A program made the position numbers and the translations under genes. The notes below the pieces were generated by a model. It was not told the origin of the DNA and did no database searches. It was given only the letters and a program-made list of their open reading frames with translations. This document shows positions 20,373 through 30,400 of a stretch of 64,000 bases of DNA, piece by piece. The stretch comes from Emergomyces orientalis (taxonomy: Eukaryota > Ascomycota > Eurotiomycetes > Onygenales > Ajellomycetaceae), in assembly GCA_002110485.1 (NCBI GenBank), contig MOWL01000051.1, positions 186,001 through 250,000 of the forward strand. The letters are read 5' to 3'. Each line of letters starts with the position of its first letter. The stretch's first letter is position 1.

Positions 20373-21347
20373 ATGGACAGGATATTTGCGCTTACGCCGA
20401 CACCGTCTGTGGTTTTAGACGCGAACCTTATGATCGTTGAGGTGTCTACAACTTACCTGGATTTCTTCAAACTCACTCGAGAAGGATGCATCTCACTTAA
20501 TATCTACGACCTAAATCCCATCAAGGTTCCTACAAATGACGTATCATTCCTCCGGGCCGCGATTGACACGGCGATAGCTCTGAAGACAGCCTGCGCGATA
20601 GACGTCAAGGTTGATGCGAGTGCATACTATTCCAGCCTGCGCATTGTGCCCATTTTCGAGAGGGGATCAATGGCCTATATCTTGCTAGAATGTTGTCATG
20701 CGACGAAGGATGATATCGCGGGCAAGGCGGCTGGAGAGCAGCAGGATACTCCCGAGATGTATCGGGAACTCGTCAATAGCGTCAACGGTATTGCCATCAT
20801 CATGTTAGATGCACGGGGCCATGTTGCCACCTGGAACGATGGCGCTGGCGCCTTGATGGGTTACACGGCGGATGAAATCGTCGGCAGACACTTCTCGATC
20901 TTCTATTCAGAGATGGATCGCTCGAGGGGCAAACCAGGCGAGGAGCTGAAGAAATGCGTGCGGGAAGGCGGACTCGAGAATGAGGGATGGTGCTATCGCA
21001 AGGATGGCACGCAATTCTGGGGTAACATTGTGACGGCACCAAGTTTTCGTGCTGATGTCCTCACGGGCTTCAGCCAGGTTACCTTCGATTGGACACAGAG
21101 GAAGACCAATCATGCTAGTTTGATCGCTGCCTATGAGGAAGCTTCCAAACTTGAATCGGACAGTATGATTCGCGAAATCCATACTCCGATGAACAAGTTG
21201 TGCTCTGCTCTGACTCTGTTAAAGGGTACCGAGTTGAATGTAGAGCAAACCCGTCTTACGCAGATTATCGGAGAGACTAGCGATATTTTATCACGAGCCA
21301 CGAACGACATCCTCGACTACCTACAATATGATCCACACCTTTCATAG
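20373..21347 (+). CDS. PAS-domain protein, truncated hybrid histidine-kinase-like
   Basis: Single-exon protein of 324 aa from the ATG at 20373. It has two PAS-like regions, residues about 1-100 (PTPSVVLDANLMIVEVS) and about 130-250 (VNGIAIIMLDARGHVATWND ... GYTADEIVGRHFSIFY ... GTQFWGN with a PAC end). The second is a textbook PAS/PAC. The tail (MIREIHTPMNKLCSALTLL ... NDILDYLQYD) lines up with the dimerisation/H-box helices of fungal hybrid kinases such as the TcsA/Fos-1 type. Where active kinases have H-E-I-R-T-P this protein has R-E-I-H-T-P, so the phosphoacceptor position is Arg. No ATPase or receiver domain follows: the stop at 21345-21347 is directly after the second helix, and 21348-22030 has no continuation. 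It may be a sensor-only decoy or a truncated gene. Confidence 0.75.
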   Translation: MDRIFALTPTPSVVLDANLMIVEVSTTYLDFFKLTREGCISLNIYDLNPIKVPTNDVSFLRAAIDTAIALKTACAIDVKVDASAYYSSLRIVPIFERGSMAYILLECCHATKDDIAGKAAGEQQDTPEMYRELVNSVNGIAIIMLDARGHVATWNDGAGALMGYTADEIVGRHFSIFYSEMDRSRGKPGEELKKCVREGGLENEGWCYRKDGTQFWGNIVTAPSFRADVLTGFSQVTFDWTQRKTNHASLIAAYEEASKLESDSMIREIHTPMNKLCSALTLLKGTELNVEQTRLTQIIGETSDILSRATNDILDYLQYDPHLS

Positions 21348-22030
21348 ACACTGCCAATTGCCGGCAATTGTTGGGCACTACTTCTAGGGGAAACGAAGGC
21401 TACGCTTTTAGAAGCAAAAGGAAAAGCTGCTGATGATTTCAGAAAAATGTGTAACCAGACCCGCCTCCGCTCTCAAATACCTCAAGTTGCCTTCTCAATT
21501 TCAACTCCAGCGAGCCAACGTTCCTGAAGCTTATGTTTGAACAACACAGGGGCCACACGCCTTAGAATTGTTGCATAGCCATACACACTTCTTGTCTCAT
21601 TTGGTTCAAGAATGCCTCGCACCTACTTCACATGGAACATCCTAACAAATTGACCGATCCCTGGCGGATTTCCTTGGCTATACGTAATACTAACCATGGC
21701 ACGCTTTTTTTAAGAGCAAAGTTTTGTTCCCCTGAACATGCCGGATGCATGGTCATGCCAGATGAATGACATGACCAGACACCATGCTCTGAAGAGTAGG
21801 GGAATTTTTTTCCCTAAGGTATGGCAAAATGAGTTCGTCGAGTGTCAAAGTTTCTTGAGTCGTCAATCAAGTTACCGGGGAAAGTAAAGTAAGAAAATCA
21901 GATAGAAAAATCTAGTATATAACTTTTGGATTTCTGTGGCTTCTCTGTCAAAGATAGTGACTGCTTCTGTTTCTTTATCACTACTATTATTACTATTACT
22001 ATCACTCTTCATGCTGGAAAATTCTGATCT
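21348..22030. other. Intergenic, no gene recognised
   Basis: No continuation of the histidine kinase and no other ORF with recognisable features. Composition is ordinary. Confidence 0.4.
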
Positions 22031-22078
22031 GGATGTTAAAAAAAAAGCTTTTGCTGAGTCACCCGAGGTTACGCGTGG
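22031..22078 (+). repeat. 48-bp repeat, inverted copy at 43089-43134
   Basis: Agcttttgctgagtcaccc then gaggttacgcgtgg is found again, inverted, at 43089-43134. Both are followed by an atatccc word. It probably marks the end of an unidentified transposon. Confidence 0.6.
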
Positions 22079-22151
22079 TCCTGGAATATCCCCCATTCCA
22101 CGGCTATGCCTCTGTTTCATTCTTGCTACTCTATTCTGTAGAATTTCTTAT

Positions 22152-23113
22152 TCATACCTGAAGCCCTGCGTTATTGTGGGCAAGTTCTTCCTTCGTTTTG
22201 GTTGATATATCCATCGTCAACAAGGCTGACTGATATTTTCCTCTTTTTCCTTTGTCTTGAACTGGCATCAGGCTTGTGTTTACATATTTCCTTAGCAATC
22301 TCTGGAGATCTGCATGCGTGTTCCTAATGTCGTCGCCGCCGCTTTCCACAGTTGTCCTGGCCTGCAGCCCCAGTTGGTTGCATGGTTCTCTTCTTGGATT
22401 GTGGCTCGGTCTAATATCACTGTGTTGGTTAACGCAAACTTCAATTTAAGTTTGGATTGCAACTGTACCTGATGGGTTTTGATCGTCGATTCCAAGAGTG
22501 CAATATACGAAAATAGGGTTCTGGCGTCCGCGAGGATTACTGCACAGTCAAAGCCATCCAGTTTATGGATATGCCGTCTCACTTCATCTGTATATTCTTC
22601 CAGCCTCTTCCGGATATAGCCCACCTCTTTCTGACCAAGAGGTTTATACATTTGCTGAAAGGGCATTATCGGCCGGCTCTCTGCAAGAGCTGTATGGATT
22701 GATCGAGTCCAATCCGGTACGGGTCTCGAGGGTTGGAGATTCAGTGAATTGTTGGAAAGAATGATATGGATGGCTTCCCCGGCAGCACTTTTTTCACAAC
22801 GTACAGCCCCGTGAGCTGTCAATTCCCAAGTGCGTGTTGCCTGCACCGGAGATGTCGGTCTCGTTGAGCCAGTAGAGCTCGGGGAGATGTTTTCCGGAGA
22901 CTCAACAGAGCTCTGCTGCTGGACCCTCTCGGCCATGGTTGTTTCTTGGTCACTACTATCGTTCTTTTCTGCGTCCAGATGTCAGTTACGACCTGTTATC
23001 AAGAGGATGATGGGAGTTTCTGTTGCACCTGTGGCACCACTGCCGCCTCTGCTGTCCACTGGGTCGGCCTCTGGTTCCTTGATCTTATGAGTTCGAGTTG
23101 TCCGGGTACTCAT
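22152..23113 (-). CDS. Orphan gene with TATA promoter; one internal stop near its 5' end
   Basis: The minus-strand frame starts MSTRTTRTHKIKEPEADP (ATG 23111-23113), meets a TGA after GRN near 22980, and continues in the same frame as EKNDSSDQETTMAERV. Either a CGA became TGA or translation starts at MAERV (about 22936). The main exon runs to 22421, an intron occupies 22362-22420 (gtgata ... gcag), and the last exon is 22152-22361, ending HNNAGLQV. The protein is hydrophilic, with helical segments (YIRKRLEEYTDEVRRHIHKL; ALLESTIKTHQVQLQSKLKL) that could form a coiled coil. The family is not recognised. Parts of it are scattered at 18.8 kb and, heavily mutated, at 56.8-57.1 kb, so it belongs to a duplicating family. 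Confidence 0.5.
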
Positions 23114-23223
23114 GATGGAAGTGTAGCGTCGGATGGTCTGCAAAGCTGGGGTGGCCTTTGTGAGGAGAAAAGAGAAGATGGAGCGATGGAGCGATGGAAG
23201 CAGCAAAGTGGGAGGAGGGCTGG

Positions 23224-23231
23224 CTTTATAT
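23224..23231 (-). promoter_or_regulatory. TATA box of the 22-kb orphan gene
   Basis: Tataaag on the minus strand, about 115 bp upstream of the first ATG, followed by a C/T-rich leader. The region 23232-23767 holds nothing else recognisable. Confidence 0.5.
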
Positions 23232-23767
23232 GCCTCAGCCCCCTGGTCTACGCTAATTGTCCTCCTTCGAGACCAGATGGGGAGCGACCATGAAGGACCG
23301 CATCGTCCACACCATTCATTAGTGATGAGCTACGGACAGTTTATTGATCGAGCATGCTCGGAGAAACGGCGCCTACGAACAGAGGGAGGTTCCTCCGCAC
23401 TTCCCGTTGATGTATGGCGAGCGACGTTTACAAAATTTGACTAGGTTCCGTCAATTATTGAACTACGACAGAAAATCAAACAAGGCAGATCTTGTGACGG
23501 ATAAAAGGCGAAGTCATGGAGATTCAACGTTAAAACAAGCAGTGTTGCCATCAGGAACAATTACTGACAAAGAAACATGAAAGAGAAACGTGAAGCAGAA
23601 AATATCTGTCCCAGTCCACCTCGCGAGAACGTCAACTCGGAGCTAACGTCTCGCCAGACAAACAGCAGAGGGCCTCCCAGATTGGCCATTAACATCAAAC
23701 TTTCCATTATACAAGCATAAAACCGAGACGTAAGAATGCGTTGGGTCCGCCAGGCTTCCGCGATGGA

Positions 23768-25344
23768 TCAAGCGTTGTGAGCCTGGGAACTCTCCGCAAG
23801 ATCCTCGAAAGAGTCAGTGGGGTTGGCAATTGCTCGTGCCCTGGCGTAATTCTTCACCTTTCCCCTTTCTTTGCTGGTTTTGGCAACCCAATTCTCCACA
23901 TCAGCCACTGCGTCGGTAGGCGACTGCTTGCGTTCAAGCAGGAACGATAGCAGGATCTCAGCTGGGCTGAATACCTGGTCCGGAACCTTGGCGGCAAACT
24001 CATCCGCAAGTCGCTCAATTGTTTCATCATCGAACTCCTTTCCTGTAGTGCGCTGATCCCCATCTGACCGCTTGAAAACCGTGCAGAAAAGACGAGAACT
24101 CATTTTGTGATCAGCGAGCTGAAACAAAACCTGTCTATCCACGCGGCCAGGGCGGATGAGTGCGTCATCCAAACGCTCGATGTGATTTGTCGTCATAATC
24201 AGCAATCGACCTTCCTGCGAAGACACGCCATCCAGGGCATTAAGAAGCGCGGACAGAGATACATTTCCCTGAGACTTGCTCTTCTGTGAAGGGCCTACCG
24301 CGGCCTGGCCAGTGTTTTTCGTCGTTTCACTGTCTTCCGTTCGTGCAGTACTAGCAGCATCGATATCTTCTAAGAGAATGACACAATGCGGGGGAAGCTG
24401 GGCAAACAAACTGCTTAGGCGGCTGTCGTCGATGCTCGAAAGATTGAGTACATAGATATCTAGCTCAAAACGCCCGGCGACAGATAAGCTGAAACTGGAC
24501 TTCCCGGTTCCAGGAGGCCCATACAGCAGGAACCCTCTTCGATAGGGAATCCCGCGCCTTGCATACCAGCCCCGAGCTCGCTCGTCCAGGAAATCCTCGA
24601 TATCTTTCAACAGGGCCGTTTTCTCGCCCTCATCCATGATGACTGTCGAGATTGGTCTGATGTCTCTTGCCTTCGCCTTCCTCCATTCACCATCATGATG
24701 CTCAAAGACTGTAGTCTTTCTCTGGATAAGTTTAAGATACTCAGCTCGGCAATCACTAAGGAGTGCTCTCAGGATTTGCGAAGATCCGCCGATGCAGGAA
24801 ATGGAGATCTCTTCCTTGGTCTCTTTTGCCACGCACTGGAACCGGAGCAGATGGTTCTTGTACACGAATAAGAATGATCCATTCCAAGGTGAAAAGCGCA
24901 AAGGTTTTTTCTTGTACTCATTTGAAAGGTCATCAGCATATGCTCTTCTTTGCATGCCGCCGATACTTGCGAGAGAGGAGCGAGCCTTATGGGCGAAGGG
25001 CTGGGTGGATACCCAGGCGATGAGCATGTCGTACGCTTCGTTGTAGTAGGAGACGTGGACGGTCGAAGCTGTCGATGGTTAGAAAGAGTTATCATTAGAG
25101 GGAAGAGTCACGAACTGAAATAGGTCTCCATCAAGTCCGTCAAGTAACGGACGGCATATCTACCCAAGAACAGGAGCATGCCGCAGAAGCACAGAACGTG
25201 AGCATAGCTGTTCAGGTCACCAGCTAGGAGTTGCTGTACGGACGCCGAGATGCCAGTGAAGCCGGGGAAGAAGACGTCCACAATGGAGATCTGGGAGGCG
25301 GCAGTGTGGATTGGCGAAGAGCCGGCACCGTTGAATGCGTTCAT
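23768..25344 (-). CDS. BCS1-like AAA ATPase, complete
   Basis: Exon 1 is 25116-25344, the intron 25069-25115 and exon 2 23768-25068, giving about 509 aa, the usual size for fungal BCS1 paralogues. The N-terminal segment has a hydrophobic stretch (AHVLCFCGMLLFLG) matching the single membrane anchor of BCS1. The BCS1-specific region (RDIRPISTVIMDEGEK, DFLDERARGWYARRGIPYRR) precedes Walker A (LLYGPPGTGKSSFSLSVAG). Walker B is CVILLEDIDAA, followed by sensor-1 (IMTTNH), an Arg-finger region (DDALIRPGRVD) and a C-terminal helical lid. True BCS1 translocates the Rieske protein in the mitochondrial inner membrane. Such expanded fungal paralogues have unknown clients, so mitochondrial location is inferred from the anchor only. 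All ATPase motifs are intact. Two fragments of the same family lie at 11.7 and 37.1 kb. Confidence 0.9.
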
Positions 25345-26010
25345 TATGGAATGGGTGGTGACGCCGTGTGCGCTTCCTGATAGGTGCCAACGGGGTTGCA
25401 AGAGCAATTGAGAGACAATAAGTCTTCGTGTTCGGTAGTGCGAATAATAAATGAAGAAGCTTTTGTTCACGAGCTACTGACTGGTCTTGTTAATTGGCTT
25501 GATAAAATTTTCGGGATTCGGGGGGAATTGTGCCTCCTTATATACCATTCTGTCAACACTCCCAGCACATATTCTTCGCCGTCTTCCGCTTCCGCTTGGA
25601 CCATGTCGATACGAGAGGAGGAGATGGCCGTCGCTCTCCCACTTTGGGGATGCATGATACTCTGCGCATCTAAATCGTGTCGAGGCGTCTCCTTGGAGCA
25701 CTAAAAAGGATTTGCGAGACCTGGACGCCGGGAGATGCTCTGTTAGTACATGGTGGGTGGATGATCATTGGGATCCGATTGGTACACAGCTCAGGAAAAA
25801 CGAACTGGCCAGGTGTGTTGTCCTTGAACCCTGACTGGAAAAATCGCTTGAGATTGAAGACATAATAGTGGGATGAGCTGTGTGTAGCAAAACTGCATTG
25901 AAGAATCAGACATTTGAATATATTTTATTGTAACCAATGAGTGGCTGGGTGTCCGCGCCAAGGTCCCACTGTGCCATGGTCAAACCAAGATCGGATTGAA
26001 TTTGTGGGAA
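25345..26010. other. Promoter side of the BCS1-like gene, otherwise empty
   Basis: Ggtatataagg on the minus strand near 25540 is a possible TATA box, about 190 bp before the BCS1 start. No supported gene in this stretch. Confidence 0.4.
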
Positions 26011-26185
26011 AAAATGATGGAAAATTTGGTAGAAGATCTGCAGAAATCTTTTGATTGTTGCTCTGGATGGAAAGACTGCTGACAAAATGGTGGAAAATTT
26101 GATGAAAGAGGTGCAGAAATCTTTTAATTGTTGCACTAGATGGAAAGACTGCTGACAAAAATGGAGTAAATTTGATGGAAAGCTG
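26011..26185. repeat. 73-bp tandem repeat, about 2.4 units
   Basis: Units start near 26019, 26092 and 26163, each with ggaaaatttg or a variant, then ctgcagaaatctttt-attg and ggatggaaagactgctgaca. Antisense ORFs (25906-26193) arise from the repetition and are not called. Confidence 0.8.
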
Positions 26186-26431
26186 CAGCACAAATCAGCC
26201 TAGGCATAGATTCAAAATTGCACACACTCTCACAGACCAAACTTATCAAGTATTTTGACATGACTGATGATCCTTCTTGCTACTTGTCAGTAGAGTCCTG
26301 GTTGTAAAAATGGACATAAAAGACAGACAATCGTCCTTTGAAGTGTAGATTAGATCTCCATCTATATAAAATTCAATCATTCAAAATCCACTAGCATTGA
26401 CTCTTTCCAAGAAGTCCTTCCCATTACTACT

Positions 26432-27015
26432 ATGGGTGTCAAAAGAGACATTCTTAAAGCCGGGAACAGTGTTGATAAACCTGTTAAAAATGATGAAGTG
26501 ACAGTCGACTTCAAAATACCAACAAGGAAGACAGTCATTTCATGGGGGATGAGTAAGTTCGCCCGCCATTGATGCTGCAACCTCAGTTTCTGCTAGGTTT
26601 GACAAGAGAGAGGGCTTCAAGTTTACTATTGGCGTTGGAAAAGTTATTCGAGGTACTTCCATACTGCACTACCAGGGCGACGGATTTAACAATTGATCTT
26701 CATAGGATGGGATGAAGTTCTTTTGGAGATGACACAATGTGAAAAGAGCATTTTGACTATTACTCTGTAAGTTTTGCGTTCCGCCGCGAGTTTTCAATAT
26801 TGGGACCTGGATCCTCTAATTATACACTGTAGTGCTACAGTCAGGAACATTATTTAGCGGCTTTCCGGGCCTCATTCCACCCAGTTCGACTTTAGTGTTG
26901 TATGTCAGAAACATTCTGCGCTTCGCAATGTCCAAATGGCTGACATTTCAATCCTAACCACAGCGAGGTCTGCCTTCAGGAAATCAACGGAAAAGGTTGC
27001 AGAACAGCAGCTTAG
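26432..27015 (+). CDS. Divergent FKBP-type peptidyl-prolyl isomerase, possibly decayed
   Basis: A spliced reading gives a small FKBP12-like protein. It starts MGVKRDILKAGNSVDKPVKN at the ATG at 26432, matching the FKBP12 N-terminus. Then come RFDKREGFKFTIGVGKVIRG, the core WDEVLLEMTQCEKSILTI, GFPGLIPPSSTLVFEV and the end QEINGKGCRTAA. Introns fall at conserved-looking places: 26553 to about 26586, after VIRG (gtactt ... atag), after LTIT (gtaagt ...), and within LVF|EV (gtatgt ... cacag). The first intron is unusually short (34 nt), the loop between the first strands is shortened compared with FKBP12, and the third intron's phase does not fit with the obvious acceptor. It may therefore be a fast-evolving or dying paralogue. 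The terminal exon and stop at 27013-27015 splice cleanly. Cis-trans proline isomerase activity would be expected if intact. Confidence 0.65.
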
Positions 27016-27207
27016 GGGCCGAATTGGGGACTAAAGCTGGGAATACTCAGGAACTGGATGTCGATGCTATTACAATAAGGTAAATAGGAGATTGATTACC
27101 ATCAGATACCTGGAACCACAAGAACTTCTAGCAGTTCTAAAAGATATGACGTTTTAGTGTATGCCTTTCTTTGGTTACAATTGGATTGGCTAATGGCCAA
27201 TTTATTC

Positions 27208-27309
27208 TCATAGAGTGCATCAAGCCTATCATATTGAACTACCTAACTAGCTAAAATATATATGTGTGTGTGGGGCATGTGACCCGGGTAGCCCTAGTAT
27301 CACCTAACA
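27208..27309 (-). repeat. 3' LTR of the Copia element (102 bp)
   Basis: Begins TGTTAGGTGATACTAGGG on the minus strand and contains a (ta)/(ca) stretch. It is identical by eye to 32083-32184. The adjacent C7 on the plus strand (27310-27316) is a G7 polypurine tract on the coding strand, the plus-strand primer. Confidence 0.95.
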
Positions 27310-27409
27310 CCCCCCCATGCTAGGGCGCCCCAGGAGCACGCACACAGGCCACGCCATAGGCATCAAAAATCAAAATAGCAGCTAAGTACAAAACTTTTAG
27401 TTAAATCCA

Positions 27410-30400
27410 TTAAGCAGATCCCCCCGAACCAATCAAGCCAAGATTAGCCACAAAAGCATTGAATGCGGGCCTAGGCAGCGCCTTCGTAAAACCATCCGCC
27501 TTATTCTCCGTTGAGCTGACGTGCCGAAGAAGGAGCTCCTTTTTAGCCACTAGATCGCGTAATATATGGTAGCGGACTTCAATATGCCTCGAGCGCTTAG
27601 TTAAAGACTCGCCGTTAGCTAGATCAATGGCACCTTTATTATCAATATGCAGATTATTGGAAAGAACATAGCCATCCGCATTCTCAAGCAGTCCCGCATC
27701 ATGCAGCATATCTTTAAGCCAAATCAGCTCGCACGCAGCTTCGCTAGCAGCAATATACTCAGCTTCAGTTGTGGACTTCGCCGTAGAGATCTGCCGCTGC
27801 GAACGCCATGATACGGGAGCTCCATTGATCATTATAATATAGCCCGTAGTCGATTTATATTGGGGGTCTGCACCCGCCCAATCTGAATCCGCGTAGGCCA
27901 TGGGAGCCAGCCCTTCGTCCCCTATATTCCTCTTATACAGAATGCCCGTAGTCCTAGTCTTCTTCATATAGCGGAGAACATGCTTCAAAGCAGCCCAGCA
28001 CTCCTTATTTGGGCGAGAATTGAATCGCGATAAATAATTTACCGCGAACATTATATCCGGTCTGGTGCTTGTAACCAGATATTGAAGAGACCCAAGCCCT
28101 TGACGATATCGCGTAGCCGTAAAATCATCATCAAGGCCCTTATCCTCATCCGGCGAGAACTGGAGCTTTGTGCCAGCATTCATGGGGGTTGGTGCCGGAT
28201 TGATTGCAGTCATGCCAAAATCATCAAGGATCTCATCAATATAGCGTGTTTGCGTGACCAGTAAATCACCATTACGGCCCGCAATTTCCATACCTAAGTA
28301 TGGCTTATCATCGTCGATTCTTTTGGTGTCAAAACGCTTCGCAATCTCATCGAGAACCCAGTCAATATCATGCTCATTGGGCCCCGTAACGCGGCAGTCA
28401 TCAACGTGCAGCGTCAAATACACCTTACGGATGGGGTGATATAGGAATCCGCCGTCATACGGTGATATGCGGAAACCAATCGAAGTGAGATGCTCAGTGG
28501 CAAGAAAATACCACGTCCTCGCAGCTTGCTTCAGCCCATACAGGCTCTGGCGAACCAGGCCAACTAGATTGCCCCTGCCATGTTTTATGCCCGTCGGGAG
28601 CTGCATATAGATCATTTCTTCCTGTGGCAGCACGCCATTAAGGAATGCAGACACGTAATCAATTGCCTTCGATTTCCATCCCCTAGCCGTAGAGATCGCG
28701 AATAGGCTTCTGGTTGTAGGACCAGAGACAACGGCAGCGTAAGACTTCGTATAATGGACTCCTCGCTGCTGAAGGAATCCGCGAACCACCCATCGTGCGC
28801 GAAAGCGGATGGTTTCTCCCTTATTATTTAATTTGCGGTCATATACCCATTTACCCGTAAGAACATCCATATCCGGGGACCGCTCAGTAATAACATATGT
28901 TTTCTTTTGATTGAACATATCGACCTCCTTCCTCATTGCTTCGAGCCAATGATGCCAATCAGGGCTCCGTCGAGCCTCCGCTAAGGTCGTGGGACGGTCC
29001 GTAAGGGTACTAAGCACGGGCTCATCACCATTATCATTAGCATGCTCGTCAGACTCATTAAGGAGATCAACATCACTGTTTATAAGATAGGTAGGCTCAA
29101 TGGCCTCCTCCAGATCCCCATTGACAAGCATCTTCATGATGTGCGGCCGCTCCCTTGCCAGGCGCCGCAGGAGACAGTGCTGCCATCCATCCGCAGGATT
29201 CAAAACATCGAGCTCATCCGGTATGTTATTTGGCTCATGAGGAGCCGGAAGAGCGGCATTAATGAATGACACGTCCTCCACGAGAGCTTCATCAAAAACC
29301 ACATCTCGTGCTATCTCCAACCTGCGTGCATCAGGGTCCCATATGCGAACTTGATGAAGGCCCTGATAACCCACAAAGATCCATTCTTTCCCATCCGTTC
29401 TATCCGCAAGCTTATTAGTAACTCGCAGATCCTTCTTGTAGACCTTGCAGCCCCATCTATGCAGCCAATTCGCCGTGGGCTGCACCCCCATCCATGCTTC
29501 AAAGGGGGTCAGCGGAGACCCCTCCTTGCACCCGTAAAGCTTCGTAGAGGTGGGAGACATATTGATCAACATAACGGCAGCCTGCATGGCCTCACCCCAT
29601 AGGTCCCTAGGCTGCCCGCTATCGAATAGCAAGCTCCTAGTTCTTTCGATTATTATGCGGTTCGCACGTTCCGCTGGACCATTTGATTGTGGGGTATATG
29701 GCGTAGTCGTCTCATAGGCAATGCCTCGCTGTTTACAAAAAGCTTTTAATTCATCGCTCTTGAATTCTCCACCACCATCCCAGTGCAAGGAGCCCACGCA
29801 TCGCTGCGCAGTGGTCTCAATCATTGTTATAAAATCCCGTAGTTTCGCGGTTGCTTCACCCTTGGTGGCCATTAAAATGGCCCACCGATATCTCGTGGCA
29901 TCGTCCGTAATACTCATCCAATAATCAGCCCCCCCATACGTGGGAACGCCATCCTCATTGAATAAGGTACGCCCACCGCCCGCAAGATCAATAAATAATC
30001 GTGCAGCAGGCTTCACTTTTCTAATCATGGGCTCAAAAGCAGGACGAGCCATCTTAGCCTGCACGCAGGTTTTACAAAAAGGCAGAGCCTTGGAGCCTTT
30101 AATCCTCATCCCCATGCGCGGATCCGCGGCCATCTTCGCTATATCCATGTGGTTAAGATGACCCAGCTTCAAATGCCATTGCAGCATCGTGAGCTCTACT
30201 GGTTTTATATTCATTGATGGCAGAGCCAATAGCGAGTCATCCACAGCATTTACGGGCCGAAAATCACCATTAGGCATGGCGAATTGAATCAAATCTCGGA
30301 TTTGCGGAGGCTTTTCAATGACATAGATATCTTTCTCATTCAAAACAGCAGTGAAGCTGACCATTCGATCGGGAGAGGTCATAATAATCGAGTGAGCTTC

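Noticed and set aside
22980..23006. A 24-nt intron joining the first two parts of the 22-kb gene
   Set aside because: Too short for a fungal intron, and the frame is unchanged across it, so a CGA-to-TGA change or a downstream start is more likely.
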